This document shows, one piece after another, positions 31,228 to 40,201 of a stretch of DNA of 64,000 nucleotides (position 1 is the first letter of the stretch; each line of letters starts with the position of its first letter). A program made the translations under genes and the position numbers. Source of the stretch: Niallia taxi (lineage in GTDB: Bacteria > Bacillota > Bacilli > Bacillales > Cytobacillaceae); contig NZ_RZTZ01000007.1 of the NCBI RefSeq assembly GCF_004005475.1, positions 124,001 to 188,000 of the forward strand, written 5' to 3'. The notes under the pieces are model-generated. The model was not told where the DNA came from and searched no databases. It was given only the letters and a program-made list of their open reading frames with translations.

Positions 31228-33081
31228 TTATTGCTCGTTTGCTGTTAGTTCCACAACACGTTTATTATCCACTTCTCTAATATATTTTGACAGCTCCTCT
31301 GTCAGCTCAAACCGCAGAAAAGGTGTTATTAAATATATCCCTTTAAACCTCTCTGCTGCTGCGTCTACTAACTCTTTAGCAATCGCAATACCTTCTGCTC
31401 TAGCCTTTATTGGATCATTACCTGCCGAAGCCATTGCCTTTCTGACAGTATCAGGAAGCTTGATTCCAGGAACCTCATTATGAATAAATTCGGCATTTCG
31501 TGTGCTTGTTAGTGGCATTATTCCCATAAATATCGGTGTGTCGAGATGCTTTGTTGCTTCATATACGTCTTCTATTTGGCTGGTTGAAAAAACTGGCTGT
31601 GTCAAAAATGACTGTGCGCCACAAGCAATTTTCTTTTCCATCCGCTCTACCGCTTTGTGCAAATGGCGAATATTAGGATTGAAGGCAGCTGCAATCTTAA
31701 AATTTGTTCGCTTACCAAGACTTTTTCCTGAGTAGGATAGCCCTTCATTAAATTGCTTCACAAGGCTGATTAAATCGAATGAAGAAAGATCATAAACGCT
31801 TGTCGCACCTGGAAAATCACCGATCTTAGAAGGGTCTCCAGTCACGACTAACACCTCATTTAAGCCAAGTGTCTGCAAGCCCATTAAGTGAGACTGCAGG
31901 CCAATCATATTTCGGTCACGACAGGTGATATGCATCAGTGGCTCTGAGCCAATTTCCTTTTTTAAAATCGTTCCAAGAGCAACATTGCTAATTCTTGGGC
32001 TTGCTAAGGAGTTATCAGCAAGTGTGATAGAGTCTACTCCTGCCTTATGCAGTGCTTTTGCCCCTTTCATAAACTCCTTAATGCCCAATTTTTTGGGCGG
32101 ATCTAATTCAACTAAAATGGTTCGTTCCAATTTAGCCTTTTCATAAAGGCCCTTTTTCGTTTCCTTTACTGCTACTTCTATCACTTCAACCTTGCGTTTG
32201 ATTATTTTCTTTTCCTTTATTGGAGCTATATTGCCAAGTGCCTTCTTAACTGCAGCGATATGGTTTGGTGTTGTGCCACAACAGCCTCCGATTATACGTG
32301 CTCCTTGATTACGCAAATTAACTGCGCTATATCCAAAATAATCAGGAACAGCTTCATATACGAAGCGCCCGTCAACATATTCTGGAAGACTGCTCGCATT
32401 TGGATAAACAGACAGGAACGCTTTCTTTGGCAGCGGAACCTCTTCAAGTGAGCGTATCATATGGTGTGGACCTAAATGACAATTCACACCAACCGCATCT
32501 GCACCTAACGCTTCTAGCCTGAGTAAGGCTTCATTTAAATGAATACCTTCCTGCAAATAACTCGTTTCATGTAAGGAAACATTTGCAATTATCGGCAAAT
32601 CTGTTTCATTTCTGGCAATCTTTAATACCATTTCTAGTTCTTCTAAATCATAATAGGTTTCTAATATCAACCCATCAGGATTTTCAATAAGCTGGCTGTA
32701 TAATTGCTCGCGAAAGCATCTTTTAATCTCATCCAAATCGAGATCAGATTTCCGAAAGCTTCTAGAAGCACCAATCGTTCCGAAGACGAAGGCTTTCCCG
32801 TTTGCTGCTTTTCTGGCAATAGCAATGCCTTTTCTATTAATAGTGCTAACCTCTTCCTCCAAACCATATCGCTTAAGTTTATAATAGTTTGCCCCATACG
32901 TATTGGATTGGAGAATATCAGCACCAGCCTCTAAATACGCTGAATGGATTGTTTCGATTCTGTCTGGGTGGGTAATATTCAACTCTTCATAACAATTATC
33001 AATTCCATTTGAATAGAGAAGAGTTCCCATCGCCCCATCACCGATTAAAATGCGCTTTTGCAATTCATCTCTGAAATTCAT
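31228..33081 (-). CDS. yitJ: Bifunctional homocysteine S-methyltransferase / methylenetetrahydrofolate reductase
   Basis: About 617 aa in two domains. Residues 1-300 form a homocysteine S-methyltransferase barrel with [13 protein letters not shown] at the start and zinc cysteines in GVNCHLG and GGCCGTTP. Residues ~325-610 form a MetF-type FAD-dependent reductase ([25 protein letters not shown]). Length and order match Bacillus YitJ. The start is probably the second of two ATGs, five bases after GAGGGG. It is the first gene of the methionine cluster. Upstream lie a 39-bp tandem repeat and a structured AT-rich leader instead of a SAM riboswitch. Confidence 0.95.
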   Translation of the reverse strand: MNFRDELQKRILIGDGAMGTLLYSNGIDNCYEELNITHPDRIETIHSAYLEAGADILQSNTYGANYYKLKRYGLEEEVSTINRKGIAIARKAANGKAFVFGTIGASRSFRKSDLDLDEIKRCFREQLYSQLIENPDGLILETYYDLEELEMVLKIARNETDLPIIANVSLHETSYLQEGIHLNEALLRLEALGADAVGVNCHLGPHHMIRSLEEVPLPKKAFLSVYPNASSLPEYVDGRFVYEAVPDYFGYSAVNLRNQGARIIGGCCGTTPNHIAAVKKALGNIAPIKEKKIIKRKVEVIEVAVKETKKGLYEKAKLERTILVELDPPKKLGIKEFMKGAKALHKAGVDSITLADNSLASPRISNVALGTILKKEIGSEPLMHITCRDRNMIGLQSHLMGLQTLGLNEVLVVTGDPSKIGDFPGATSVYDLSSFDLISLVKQFNEGLSYSGKSLGKRTNFKIAAAFNPNIRHLHKAVERMEKKIACGAQSFLTQPVFSTSQIEDVYEATKHLDTPIFMGIMPLTSTRNAEFIHNEVPGIKLPDTVRKAMASAGNDPIKARAEGIAIAKELVDAAAERFKGIYLITPFLRFELTEELSKYIREVDNKRVVELTANEQ

Positions 33082-33137
33082 CATTTCCCCTCCTTCAAGA
33101 GCCTTACTTTCATTGTTTTAAGAACAGGAAGTTAAAT

Positions 33138-33224
33138 GGCAGTAAAAGCAGGACTGCAGCTAGCATTGGGTCATTTCTATACTCCCAATATTAAAAATAC
33201 TAATTTATATATATCTAAACTGCC
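33138..33224 (-). other. Possible structured leader of yitJ
   Basis: On the minus strand GGCAGT and ACTGCC (complements of 33219-33224 and 33138-33143) could close a domain of about 85 nt. Inside it is an ATTGGG/CCCAAT hairpin (33165-33170 with 33184-33189). It lies 57-143 bp before the start codon. It does not match the S-box or T-box and no terminator follows, so its role is open. Confidence 0.25.
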
Positions 33225-33281
33225 TCCTTTTTTTCTTATCTCTTACTTTGTTTGTAGCTTATCATGTTTAAAGTGCTATAG

Positions 33282-33359
33282 TGTAACGGATAAAAGTAAT
33301 CAGTGGTTATAAAGAACAGTTGTAACGGATAAAAGTAATTAGTGGCTATATAGAACAGT
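33282..33359. repeat. Two 39-bp direct repeats upstream of yitJ
   Basis: Units 33282-33320 and 33321-33359 both begin TGTAACGGATAAAAGTAAT and differ at three positions. AGTGGCTATA in the second unit forms an inverted repeat with TATAGCCACT (33360-33369). They lie 200-280 bp before the methionine genes and may be regulator binding sites. Nothing else was recognised in 33370-33520. Confidence 0.75.
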
Positions 33360-33525
33360 TATAGCCACTGTGAGGAAATCATTAATAAAATATGTACAGC
33401 AGCAAAAGGCATAAACTAAATAGGCATGTTTCCTGTATATCGGATTCATGCCTTGGTGACTATATTTATATCTTAAACTGAGAAATTAGTTCCTTCAGCT
33501 TTTGTGACATGCTTTGTAAATTAAG

Positions 33526-33549
33526 AGGACTACCAAAAAAGGCAGTCCT
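33526..33549 (-). terminator. Hairpin after the hydrolase pseudogene
   Basis: AGGACTACC (33526-33534) and GGCAGTCCT (33541-33549) pair with one mismatch around a loop of six A. It lies 14 bp beyond the stop codon. The minus-strand tail CTTAATTT is T-poor, so it is a weak terminator. Confidence 0.45.
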
Positions 33550-33562
33550 ACGCAATCTAACT

Positions 33563-34522
33563 TTATCCGCTTTTGATACGCTCCTGAATAAAAGTAATCG
33601 TATCTTCCGCTATTCTTTTTTGCTGTAACACTATGCCAGAATGACCACAATTATATAACTTTCTTGGCGGTTTCCCCCATGACTGCCATAAATAATCGGC
33701 ATCTTCCAATGAGATATACTGATCATATTTACCAGAAATCAACAGAATATTATCCTTCTTTATCTTAGGAAGTACAAGACTTGGATCAGTTATTTCCCAG
33801 TGTTTTAATAAAGCTTTATAATCTATCCCGTTCTGCAATAAATCCTCTTTAATATACCTTCCAGGAATAGTGTTCCAAATGGAATAGGCTAGCCTATTTG
33901 CATAAAACACAGAAACAACTGCATTAAGTTCTGATTCTAATGTTGCGATTAAATTTGTAATCCACCCACCTAAACTTACCCCAACTAAAATAATCGGCCC
34001 ATCATTATTTAGTTTGATTGAATGGATTAATGTCCTTAAATCAATGATTGATTGTCTAGCCGCCGCAACTGTTCGATCGATATTTGCACTTATCATTTAT
34101 TCACCATTATAAAGGGAGTGTGGCGGAGTACGTTCCATATGATATGCCAGTGGAAAGTAATACATATTCCAACCTAACTGAGACATGCGGCTATGATACA
34201 TACTTTTTAACTTACTGTATGAGTTCATTCTCCAGCCATGAACAAAGATAACATTCGGATTAGCTGCCCCCTCGGCATGCAAGTATACCTCGCCACTTAC
34301 TAAATCATTTATAGGAAATTCCGATGTAACGATTGACTTAAAGCGATAAATGTCTTTGTCATAATCAATATTCACCTGTACATCCTTTGTATTTACCTGA
34401 TAAAAATCCTCTCTCTGTATAGGTTCCATTATCTCTTTCGGCTCAGAAAACTGCGATATTTTGCTTTTCTTTTTATGTAACTGATATAAAGCATAGTGGT
34501 CAATGAACTTAGAAAAAAGCAC
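33563..34522 (-). pseudogene. Alpha/beta hydrolase interrupted by one in-frame stop
   Basis: A single continuous frame encodes a full alpha/beta hydrolase except for TAA at 34097-34099, between LYNGE and MISANID. The N-terminal part (GTG start at 34522 behind AAGGGG) has VIFVHGWRMN. The C-terminal part has nucleophile elbow GVSLGG, acid SGKYDQY and catalytic His CGHSGIV. All catalytic elements survive, so the lesion is recent, or is a sequencing error, or the ATG at 34096 restarts translation. No ribosome site precedes that ATG. Alternatively the two halves act as separate chains, which is unlikely. Confidence 0.75.
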
Positions 34523-34707
34523 TTTACATTCCCCTTTTAAATACATTTTGCAAGCAATACTATTTAGCTCCCTGCATTCCTACCAGTCAGTCACCATCCT
34601 GCCTAGATAAAACTTCTTTTTTTTACGAAATCATGATATTGTTAAATTTTATTAGGAGTCTTTTCTCCTAGACTTTAATCCTCTGCATAAAATATTGGGG
34701 TGAAAAA

Positions 34708-35529
34708 ATGAATGATATTTCGAAGCTGCTTGAAAAGTTTCCTATTAAAATCACTGTAGCAGCATTGCTTATTATACTAATTGTTTATTTAATCCGTAAA
34801 TTTATCAAGATTTTCTTTGATAAAACAAGCTTTTTAGATGAAAACCGTGAAGAGACCATTATCCATTTCACCAATCAGGCGACAAAGGTAATAGGAGTAG
34901 TCTTTTTCCTCCTTTATTTACTTAGCCATTTCTTTAATCTTGAAAAGCTTGTTACTGGCTCCGTTGTTGTGGCAGGTGCCTTGGCTGTTATTCTTCAGCA
35001 TATTATCAGGGATTATATAATGGGGCTAACATACCTGTTTGAACGCCAAATTAATTACGGCGATTATATTATTATTAATGGAGAGCGGCAGGGGAAAATT
35101 GAAGAAATCAGCATGCGCCATCTCAAAATCCGCCAATACGATGGCTACCTGTATACTGTTTCCTACAGCAATATAACAGAGCTTCAGAATGGGACAAGAG
35201 GCAGACGCAGGGTAAATGAAAGCCTTATCCTCAATTACAGACAAAATCCAGATACTGCCTTTAAAGTAATGGAGGAAGTAGCTCGGATTTGTAATGAAAA
35301 ATATGGTGAATATTTATTAAAGGATGAAAACGGTGTTTCCGTTGAAAGATTTCAATTTAACCAGATAACGGAGCTAAATGTGGATTTCATGGGCCATAAA
35401 TATTCTATATCAGGTCTTGTGAAGGAAGCTGATTATGTGGAAGCAAGTAAAAAGTTGCGGTATGAGCTCGCACTTGCTGCCTACAATAGCGATTTAATAA
35501 TGGCAGAGAGCACAAGCACCAGCCATTAA
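34708..35529 (+). CDS. Mechanosensitive ion channel, MscS family
   Basis: 273-aa membrane protein: N-terminal helix (about 13-35), a second (about 60-82), and the pore-type TM3 region (LVTGSVVVAGALAVILQHIIRDYIMG), then the beta domain with the MscS signature FERQINYGDYI, GKIEEISMRHLKIRQYDG and the C-terminal alpha/beta vestibule. GGGGTGA precedes the ATG. It would open under membrane tension during osmotic downshock. It stands alone behind its own terminator. Confidence 0.9.
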   Translation: MNDISKLLEKFPIKITVAALLIILIVYLIRKFIKIFFDKTSFLDENREETIIHFTNQATKVIGVVFFLLYLLSHFFNLEKLVTGSVVVAGALAVILQHIIRDYIMGLTYLFERQINYGDYIIINGERQGKIEEISMRHLKIRQYDGYLYTVSYSNITELQNGTRGRRRVNESLILNYRQNPDTAFKVMEEVARICNEKYGEYLLKDENGVSVERFQFNQITELNVDFMGHKYSISGLVKEADYVEASKKLRYELALAAYNSDLIMAESTSTSH

Positions 35530-35539
35530 TGTAGAAAAG

Positions 35540-35566
35540 AGCAAGGGTCATATACCTTGCTTTTTT
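35540..35566 (+). terminator. Terminator of the MscS gene
   Basis: GCAAGG (35541-35546) pairs with CCTTGC (35555-35560), followed by six T residues, 11 bp after the stop codon. Confidence 0.85.
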
Positions 35567-35664
35567 GTTATTTATTTATTATTCATCCTCCAAAAAACGG
35601 TAAACACCTTTCTCTTTTTTTGGTCAATACCACCTTTTTTCCTTATTAGTTAAAATAAATTATT

Positions 35665-35725
35665 TTGACATAAGAAAAAAAATCGTGTAATGTAATGCAT
35701 GTTCGCTTTAACGCTTAAAAGCGTT
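35665..35725 (+). promoter_or_regulatory. Promoter and inverted repeat before the NhaC gene
   Basis: TTGACA (35665-35670), 17 bp, TAATGT (35688-35693). The inverted repeat AACGCTT-AA-AAGCGTT (35710-35725) lies about 10-25 bp past the expected start, well placed for a repressor. The half-site is reminiscent of, but does not match, a cre box. Confidence 0.55.
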
Positions 35726-35802
35726 TGTTTAAAAAAGAGTGGCGATTTAAACAATCTCTTTTAAGTAAGAACGAAGTATTTAAGAGTTTTGGAGGAAAAA
35801 TG

Positions 35803-37191
35803 ATGGAGTTAGAAAAAAACACGCTGACAGTCCGTCCGATTGAAGCAGCGATTGTTACTATATTATTAATGGGGATACTTGGATACCTCATCATTGGGGT
35901 TCAGGTTGTTCCTCATATTGCGATAATGACAGGAATTGCACTTTTATTAACTTATGGCGCAGTTAAAAAAGTTGGCTTTAGTGAACTAGAACAAGCGATG
36001 GTAGATGGAATTAAACCAGGATTAGGTGCTGTAATGATTTTCTTTTTCATAGGAATGCTGATAAGCAGCTGGATGGCAAGCGGCACAATCCCAACATTTA
36101 TCTATTTATCTGTTGAACTAGTTACTGGAAAATTTTATTATGCAATAGTTTTTGTTGTTACAGCGATTATCGGTCTTTGTATTGGAAGCTCCCTCACTAC
36201 TGCAGCTACCATTGGTGTTGGCTTTATCGGAGCAAGCATTGCATTGGACATTTCGCCTGCTATCACAGCTGGAGCAATAATTTCAGGTGCATTCTTTGGG
36301 GATAAAATGTCGCCATTATCTGATACTACTACACTAGCAGCAAGCGTTGCTGATACTGATTTATTTGAACATATTAAGGATATGGCATGGACAACCGTTC
36401 CTGCATTTATTATTTCATTCTTTGTCTACTTATTCTTATCTCCTAAGACAACAAGCGAAAGCATTCAGAAAATAGATGCGATTAAAGGGACACTGCTGGA
36501 TCAGAACCTTGTCCACTGGTACTCTATCATCCCATTTATTATTTTAGCAGTGCTCGCACTTAAAAAGGTATCTGTTATTGCCACATTATTCGCTGGGACA
36601 ATTTCTGCCCTTATTATTTCTTTTTGGGTGAATAACAGCTTAGGATTTAAAGGGATATTAGAATTACTATACTCTGGATACAAATCAAATAGTGGAATTA
36701 CAGAAGTAGACTCCATGCTATCAAGGGGTGGCATCGAAAGCATGATGTTCAGTATTTCCATTATTCTCCTTGCCTTAAGCATGGGAGGCTTGTTATTTAA
36801 GCTAGGTATCGTTCCAGCCCTTATATCTGTCGTGCAACGCATACTTAACCGCGTTTCCTTATTAGTATGCTCTGCTGCAGGAATGGCGGTTGCTGTTAAC
36901 TTTATAATTGGTGAACAGTATTTATCCATCCTGCTGCCGGGGAATGCTTTTAAAGAAAACTTCGAAAAGGCAGGTCTTAAACCAAAGCATCTGTCACGTG
37001 TTCTTGAAGATGCAGGAACAGTCGTTAATCCACTTGTTCCTTGGGGTGTATGTGGCGTATTTCTGTCAACTGTCCTCGGTGTTTCTGTAACCGAGTATGC
37101 TCTATTTGCATTATTCTGCCTTTTATCACCATTAATTACGTTATTTTATGGTTTTACAGGCATATCATTACCTAAAACGAAGAAGCTTTAA
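35803..37191 (+). CDS. nhaC: Na+/H+ antiporter NhaC family (NhaC/MleN-like)
   Basis: About 462-aa membrane transporter with some 11-12 helices. The family signature GVGFIGASIALDISPAITAGAIISGAFFGDKMSPLSDTT is present, as are GEQYLSILLPGNAF and DAGTVVNPLVPWG in the second half. GGAGG at 35791-35795 sets the start at one of two ATGs (35800 or 35803). The frame extends upstream to 35725 but covers the leader. The family includes Na+/H+ antiporters and the malate/lactate antiporter MleN; context does not separate these. Confidence 0.93.
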   Translation: MELEKNTLTVRPIEAAIVTILLMGILGYLIIGVQVVPHIAIMTGIALLLTYGAVKKVGFSELEQAMVDGIKPGLGAVMIFFFIGMLISSWMASGTIPTFIYLSVELVTGKFYYAIVFVVTAIIGLCIGSSLTTAATIGVGFIGASIALDISPAITAGAIISGAFFGDKMSPLSDTTTLAASVADTDLFEHIKDMAWTTVPAFIISFFVYLFLSPKTTSESIQKIDAIKGTLLDQNLVHWYSIIPFIILAVLALKKVSVIATLFAGTISALIISFWVNNSLGFKGILELLYSGYKSNSGITEVDSMLSRGGIESMMFSISIILLALSMGGLLFKLGIVPALISVVQRILNRVSLLVCSAAGMAVAVNFIIGEQYLSILLPGNAFKENFEKAGLKPKHLSRVLEDAGTVVNPLVPWGVCGVFLSTVLGVSVTEYALFALFCLLSPLITLFYGFTGISLPKTKKL

Positions 37192-37205
37192 AATAGCTTA
37201 TATTT

Positions 37206-37243
37206 AGAGCGCGGTTATCATCATGATAATTGCGCTCTTATTT
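37206..37243 (+). terminator. Terminator of the NhaC gene
   Basis: AGAGCGC (37206-37212) pairs with GCGCTCT (37232-37238), with inner TTATCAT/ATGATAA pairing, followed by TATTTTG. Confidence 0.8.
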
Positions 37244-37321
37244 TGCCACCCTCAAAATACCGCTGAATATTTTTAGGTAATTACGCAAAAAATAAGAGCA
37301 AATGTCAAAGGTGGTTACATA

Positions 37322-37798
37322 ATGCACGAATTTTTTACTAATTTGGATTTACATGCAAAGGGATTATGGTTCCCAGTTTCAGTGAGCATCTTATTAGCAC
37401 TCACAGTACTTTTTATCCCTAAAAATATCCCACGGAAAGAGATTTATATTACATTTGGAGTTGTCGGGTTAGCAACATGGCTTAGCGATGGTATTCTTTC
37501 AAGAGCATTAGATTTATTTGATATTGGAGATCCTAAAAAAGCTGGCCTTGGCGACATTTTAAGCTATACCTTCATCCCAACTTCCCTTGCTATCCTTTTC
37601 ATAAATTACTTTACTAGGAAAAACCGCTGGATTTTAACTTCCTGGTTCACTTTAGCTGCCTTTTTAATTGAATTTGGTATGGTTCAGCTTGGGTATTTAA
37701 AATTTAAAGGGTGGAATGGCTATTTTTCGATCATTGCGTTTGTAATTGCCTTTGGTTTTTTATTGCCATTACATTTGAAAATTATTAGAAGTGACTAA
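37322..37798 (+). CDS. Membrane protein, CBO0543-like
   Basis: 158-aa integral membrane protein with about five hydrophobic segments (residues 14-34, 42-60, 84-101, 107-125, 132-152). LATWLSDGILSRALDLFDIGD between the second and third helices and the Trp-rich C-terminal half resemble the uncharacterised CBO0543 family common in spore-forming bacteria. AAAGGTGG precedes the ATG. Function unknown. Confidence 0.8.
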   Translation: MHEFFTNLDLHAKGLWFPVSVSILLALTVLFIPKNIPRKEIYITFGVVGLATWLSDGILSRALDLFDIGDPKKAGLGDILSYTFIPTSLAILFINYFTRKNRWILTSWFTLAAFLIEFGMVQLGYLKFKGWNGYFSIIAFVIAFGFLLPLHLKIIRSD

Positions 37799-37800
37799 AT

Positions 37801-37865
37801 AGGTGCTCCTGCCCTATTTTGCTCAAAATGGTTAGAAGCAAAAATAGCAGAAGCACCTTTTTTTA
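37801..37865. terminator. Terminator between convergent genes
   Basis: AGGTGCT (37801-37807) pairs with AGCACCT (37852-37858), followed by eight T residues. An inner arm CTATTTTGCT/AGCAAAAATAG adds pairing. It ends the membrane protein gene and borders the ROK gene stop at 37867. Confidence 0.8.
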
Positions 37866-37866
37866 A

Positions 37867-38862
37867 TTATTCCTTCATAATTTGCTCAAGGGCAAGACTC
37901 TGCAGCCCGTATAAGTAATCCTTTTTCCAATCGCTCCATGTAAGCTTTGGAAGATGTTCTGCAGGTACATATATTGAGCTGTTCTTTACAATTTTATCTA
38001 ATAGCTGTTGTTCAACCTCAGCTTTGTTGAATATGATGACATGTGGATTAAGAATGGATACAAATGAGGCTACTAACCTGCTGATTGCATCAATCTTAAT
38101 AGCATCATTATTTAATGCCTCTTGAAAATTCTTATCATTATACTGTGGAATCAACGAGATTTCACCTGAGAAAAAAGTACTTCCTCTAACTACATCCCCA
38201 TTAATCATAATGCCGGCTCCTGGACCATTTTGACCAAAATACAAATATACGAGCGAGTGTTTTTCTGTCATGCCCATATTGAAATGGTATCCAAGCACAG
38301 CTGCATTCATATCATTTTCCACAACTACAGGGATAGAAAAACGGTCCTCATAATACTTTTTCAAGTCGAAATTTTGAAGGGAATCATAGCCTGGTATATA
38401 AAATATTCGGCCATTATCAACAGAACCCGGAACTCCAATAGCAATAGAGCTTATTTTCGGGTATTTAGCCATGATGCTTTCGATACAGCCATTCAAGGAT
38501 GTTAAGTCATCATCTTTTAACACACTTTGAACAGTTCCTGTTTCTTTTATTTCACCCGTACAATCGAATATTGTATAATTCGTTTCGGTTCGTTCCAAAA
38601 ATATCGATAAGCCTAACATATATTCCGCGTTATATGAATATCTTTTTGCTCTTCTTCCACCACTAGAATCATCTAGCCCAACTAAATAAATCTCTCCGTC
38701 CCTTTCCATCTGGGACAAAAATTTGCTTATAGTCGGAAAACTGATATCTAGTGTATTACTAAGTTCAACCTTAGTAGCGCTCCCCAATTCCAACAATAAT
38801 TTGCGGATTCCAGTATGGATAACTTTTTTCATAGATTTTGGAGTAGCTGATAATTCATTCAT
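37867..38862 (-). CDS. ROK family transcriptional regulator
   Basis: About 331-aa ROK regulator: helix-turn-helix with SATKVELSNTLDISFPTISKFLSQM, then a sugar-kinase-like domain with AIGVPGSVDNG, VENDMNAAVLGYH and YFGQNGPGAGIMINGDVVRG. The usual ROK zinc motif (CxCGxxGC) is absent, and the C-terminal part is shorter than in NagC-type proteins. GGTGGTGA sets the start at 38862. It follows a HAD phosphatase gene by about 85 bp on the same strand and is probably in its operon. Confidence 0.88.
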   Translation of the reverse strand: MNELSATPKSMKKVIHTGIRKLLLELGSATKVELSNTLDISFPTISKFLSQMERDGEIYLVGLDDSSGGRRAKRYSYNAEYMLGLSIFLERTETNYTIFDCTGEIKETGTVQSVLKDDDLTSLNGCIESIMAKYPKISSIAIGVPGSVDNGRIFYIPGYDSLQNFDLKKYYEDRFSIPVVVENDMNAAVLGYHFNMGMTEKHSLVYLYFGQNGPGAGIMINGDVVRGSTFFSGEISLIPQYNDKNFQEALNNDAIKIDAISRLVASFVSILNPHVIIFNKAEVEQQLLDKIVKNSSIYVPAEHLPKLTWSDWKKDYLYGLQSLALEQIMKE

Positions 38863-38946
38863 TTCTTTCACCACCAATAAACCTTTTTAAATTACTTAAA
38901 AAAGCATGGTGCTAATATAGCATAAATACATTTTTATCACAATATT

Positions 38947-39780
38947 TTAAACATCCTTGACCGTAGCTAATTCTTCCTTATCACTCTGCAAGGAAAGAAA
39001 TTGGATAATTGTTTTCATAACAGCCTCCTCTTCATTTGATCCAGTAATGAAATTAGCTGCTGCCTGTACTTCTGGAAAAGCATTTCTCATCGCAAAGCTG
39101 TAAGCCCCAGAGGCCATTAATTCTAAATCATTGTATCCATCTCCAAAAACCATTGTTTCCTCTGGTGTCACATTCAACAGCTTCTGCAGATGAGCAATCG
39201 TCGTACCTTTATGAACATTCGCATTCGTAATATCAATCCATGCCGCTTCTGATGCAACAATATAAGCATGGTCAAAAAATGTCGCTAGCTTTTCTCTTGT
39301 TTCCACACATTGCAATGCTGGATCATGTACTGTTATTTTTATAAAGTCCTCAGAAATACTATGAAAATCCTTTACACAGTTAAGCTTAGCAAAGGAACGG
39401 CGTACAATCGCAAACTCATCAGCAGAAATAGTTTCTTTTACATATGCCCCTGTTTTTGTACAAGCAATTATTGTATGATCTAGATTTATTTCCTCTAGAA
39501 GGTCAATTATTTTCAAGCCCAGTTCATTTACAATTAGGGATTCATACACAAAAAGGTTGTTGTGCTTTATACGCGTAGCACTATCACCTAATATCCACAA
39601 ATCACTCGCATCTTCACCAAATAGTTCTTCTATCCGTTCACATTGCTTTCCAGTACATGGAGCAAACACGACTCCTTTATCCTTCATGATTTTTTTTGTT
39701 TTTTTAAATAAATCCCTGTTAAAGTCCCCATTATTATTTAAAAACGTTCCATCCATATCAGAAATAACTAATTTAATCAT
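38947..39780 (-). CDS. HAD-superfamily Cof-type phosphatase
   Basis: 277-aa cytoplasmic phosphatase of HAD subfamily IIB. Motif I is ISDMDGTFLN (nucleophile Asp), motif II-type GDSATRI, and motif IV GDGYNDLELM. The Cof cap domain lies between. GGAGGGA precedes the ATG. Such enzymes act on sugar phosphates or similar small molecules. Linkage to a ROK regulator suggests a sugar phosphate. A 20-bp perfect inverted repeat stands just upstream. Confidence 0.9.
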   Translation of the reverse strand: MIKLVISDMDGTFLNNNGDFNRDLFKKTKKIMKDKGVVFAPCTGKQCERIEELFGEDASDLWILGDSATRIKHNNLFVYESLIVNELGLKIIDLLEEINLDHTIIACTKTGAYVKETISADEFAIVRRSFAKLNCVKDFHSISEDFIKITVHDPALQCVETREKLATFFDHAYIVASEAAWIDITNANVHKGTTIAHLQKLLNVTPEETMVFGDGYNDLELMASGAYSFAMRNAFPEVQAAANFITGSNEEEAVMKTIIQFLSLQSDKEELATVKDV

Positions 39781-39817
39781 TTGAGTCCCTCCAAAATATT
39801 TAATTTATTTAACTCTA

Positions 39818-39859
39818 GGTAACAGCACTTATTAAATTAGTTTAATAAGTGCTGTTACC
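39818..39859. promoter_or_regulatory. Near-perfect long inverted repeat before the HAD gene
   Basis: Arms 39818-39836 and 39841-39859 are 19 bp, fully complementary, around TTAG (20 bp counting the flanking A/T pair). It lies 38-79 bp before the HAD start codon on its upstream side. No T-run follows on either strand, so it is more likely an operator or a leader hairpin than a terminator. Bases 39861-40060 hold nothing recognisable. Confidence 0.55.
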
Positions 39860-40060
39860 TACTTAACCTCCTGTCTATTATACTATTCTTTAGTGAATGA
39901 AACTGGTCTCATTTGGAGCAGCATTATTGGTTTTAATGCTCTTTTTTTTCCTCGCATAATCATAAGCACATTAAATTTTATTAACCGATAAAGAGATAAT
40001 AAATACACTGACTATTTTAAATTCTCAGAAGGAATTCAGAGGAAACAAGAGGATTACTAC

Positions 40061-40108
40061 GTATACTGTACATATTGAACATACAGTTTTGTCTGTACAT
40101 AGTATACA
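40061..40108 (+). promoter_or_regulatory. Cluster of CTGTA/TACAG half-sites before the binding-protein gene
   Basis: GTATACTGTACA (40061-40072) and TGTACATAGTATAC (40094-40107) face each other, and CTGTA or TACAG occurs at 40066, 40083, 40093, 40104 and again near 40149. The arrangement suggests cooperative binding by one regulator controlling the gene at 40202. The regulator is unidentified. Confidence 0.4.
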
Positions 40109-40201
40109 GGCGATTAACCCCCATTACGCACTTTGTATTCAATTTGTTATACAGTTACACTTTATTTAGCATAAAAAATAAATGCAGAGGGGAGTTTTTT
40201 G

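Noticed and set aside
33085-33280. Leader of yitJ examined for a SAM (S-box) riboswitch or methionine T-box
   Set aside because: No S-box core and no T-box AGGGTGG-type sequence are present, and there is no leader terminator.
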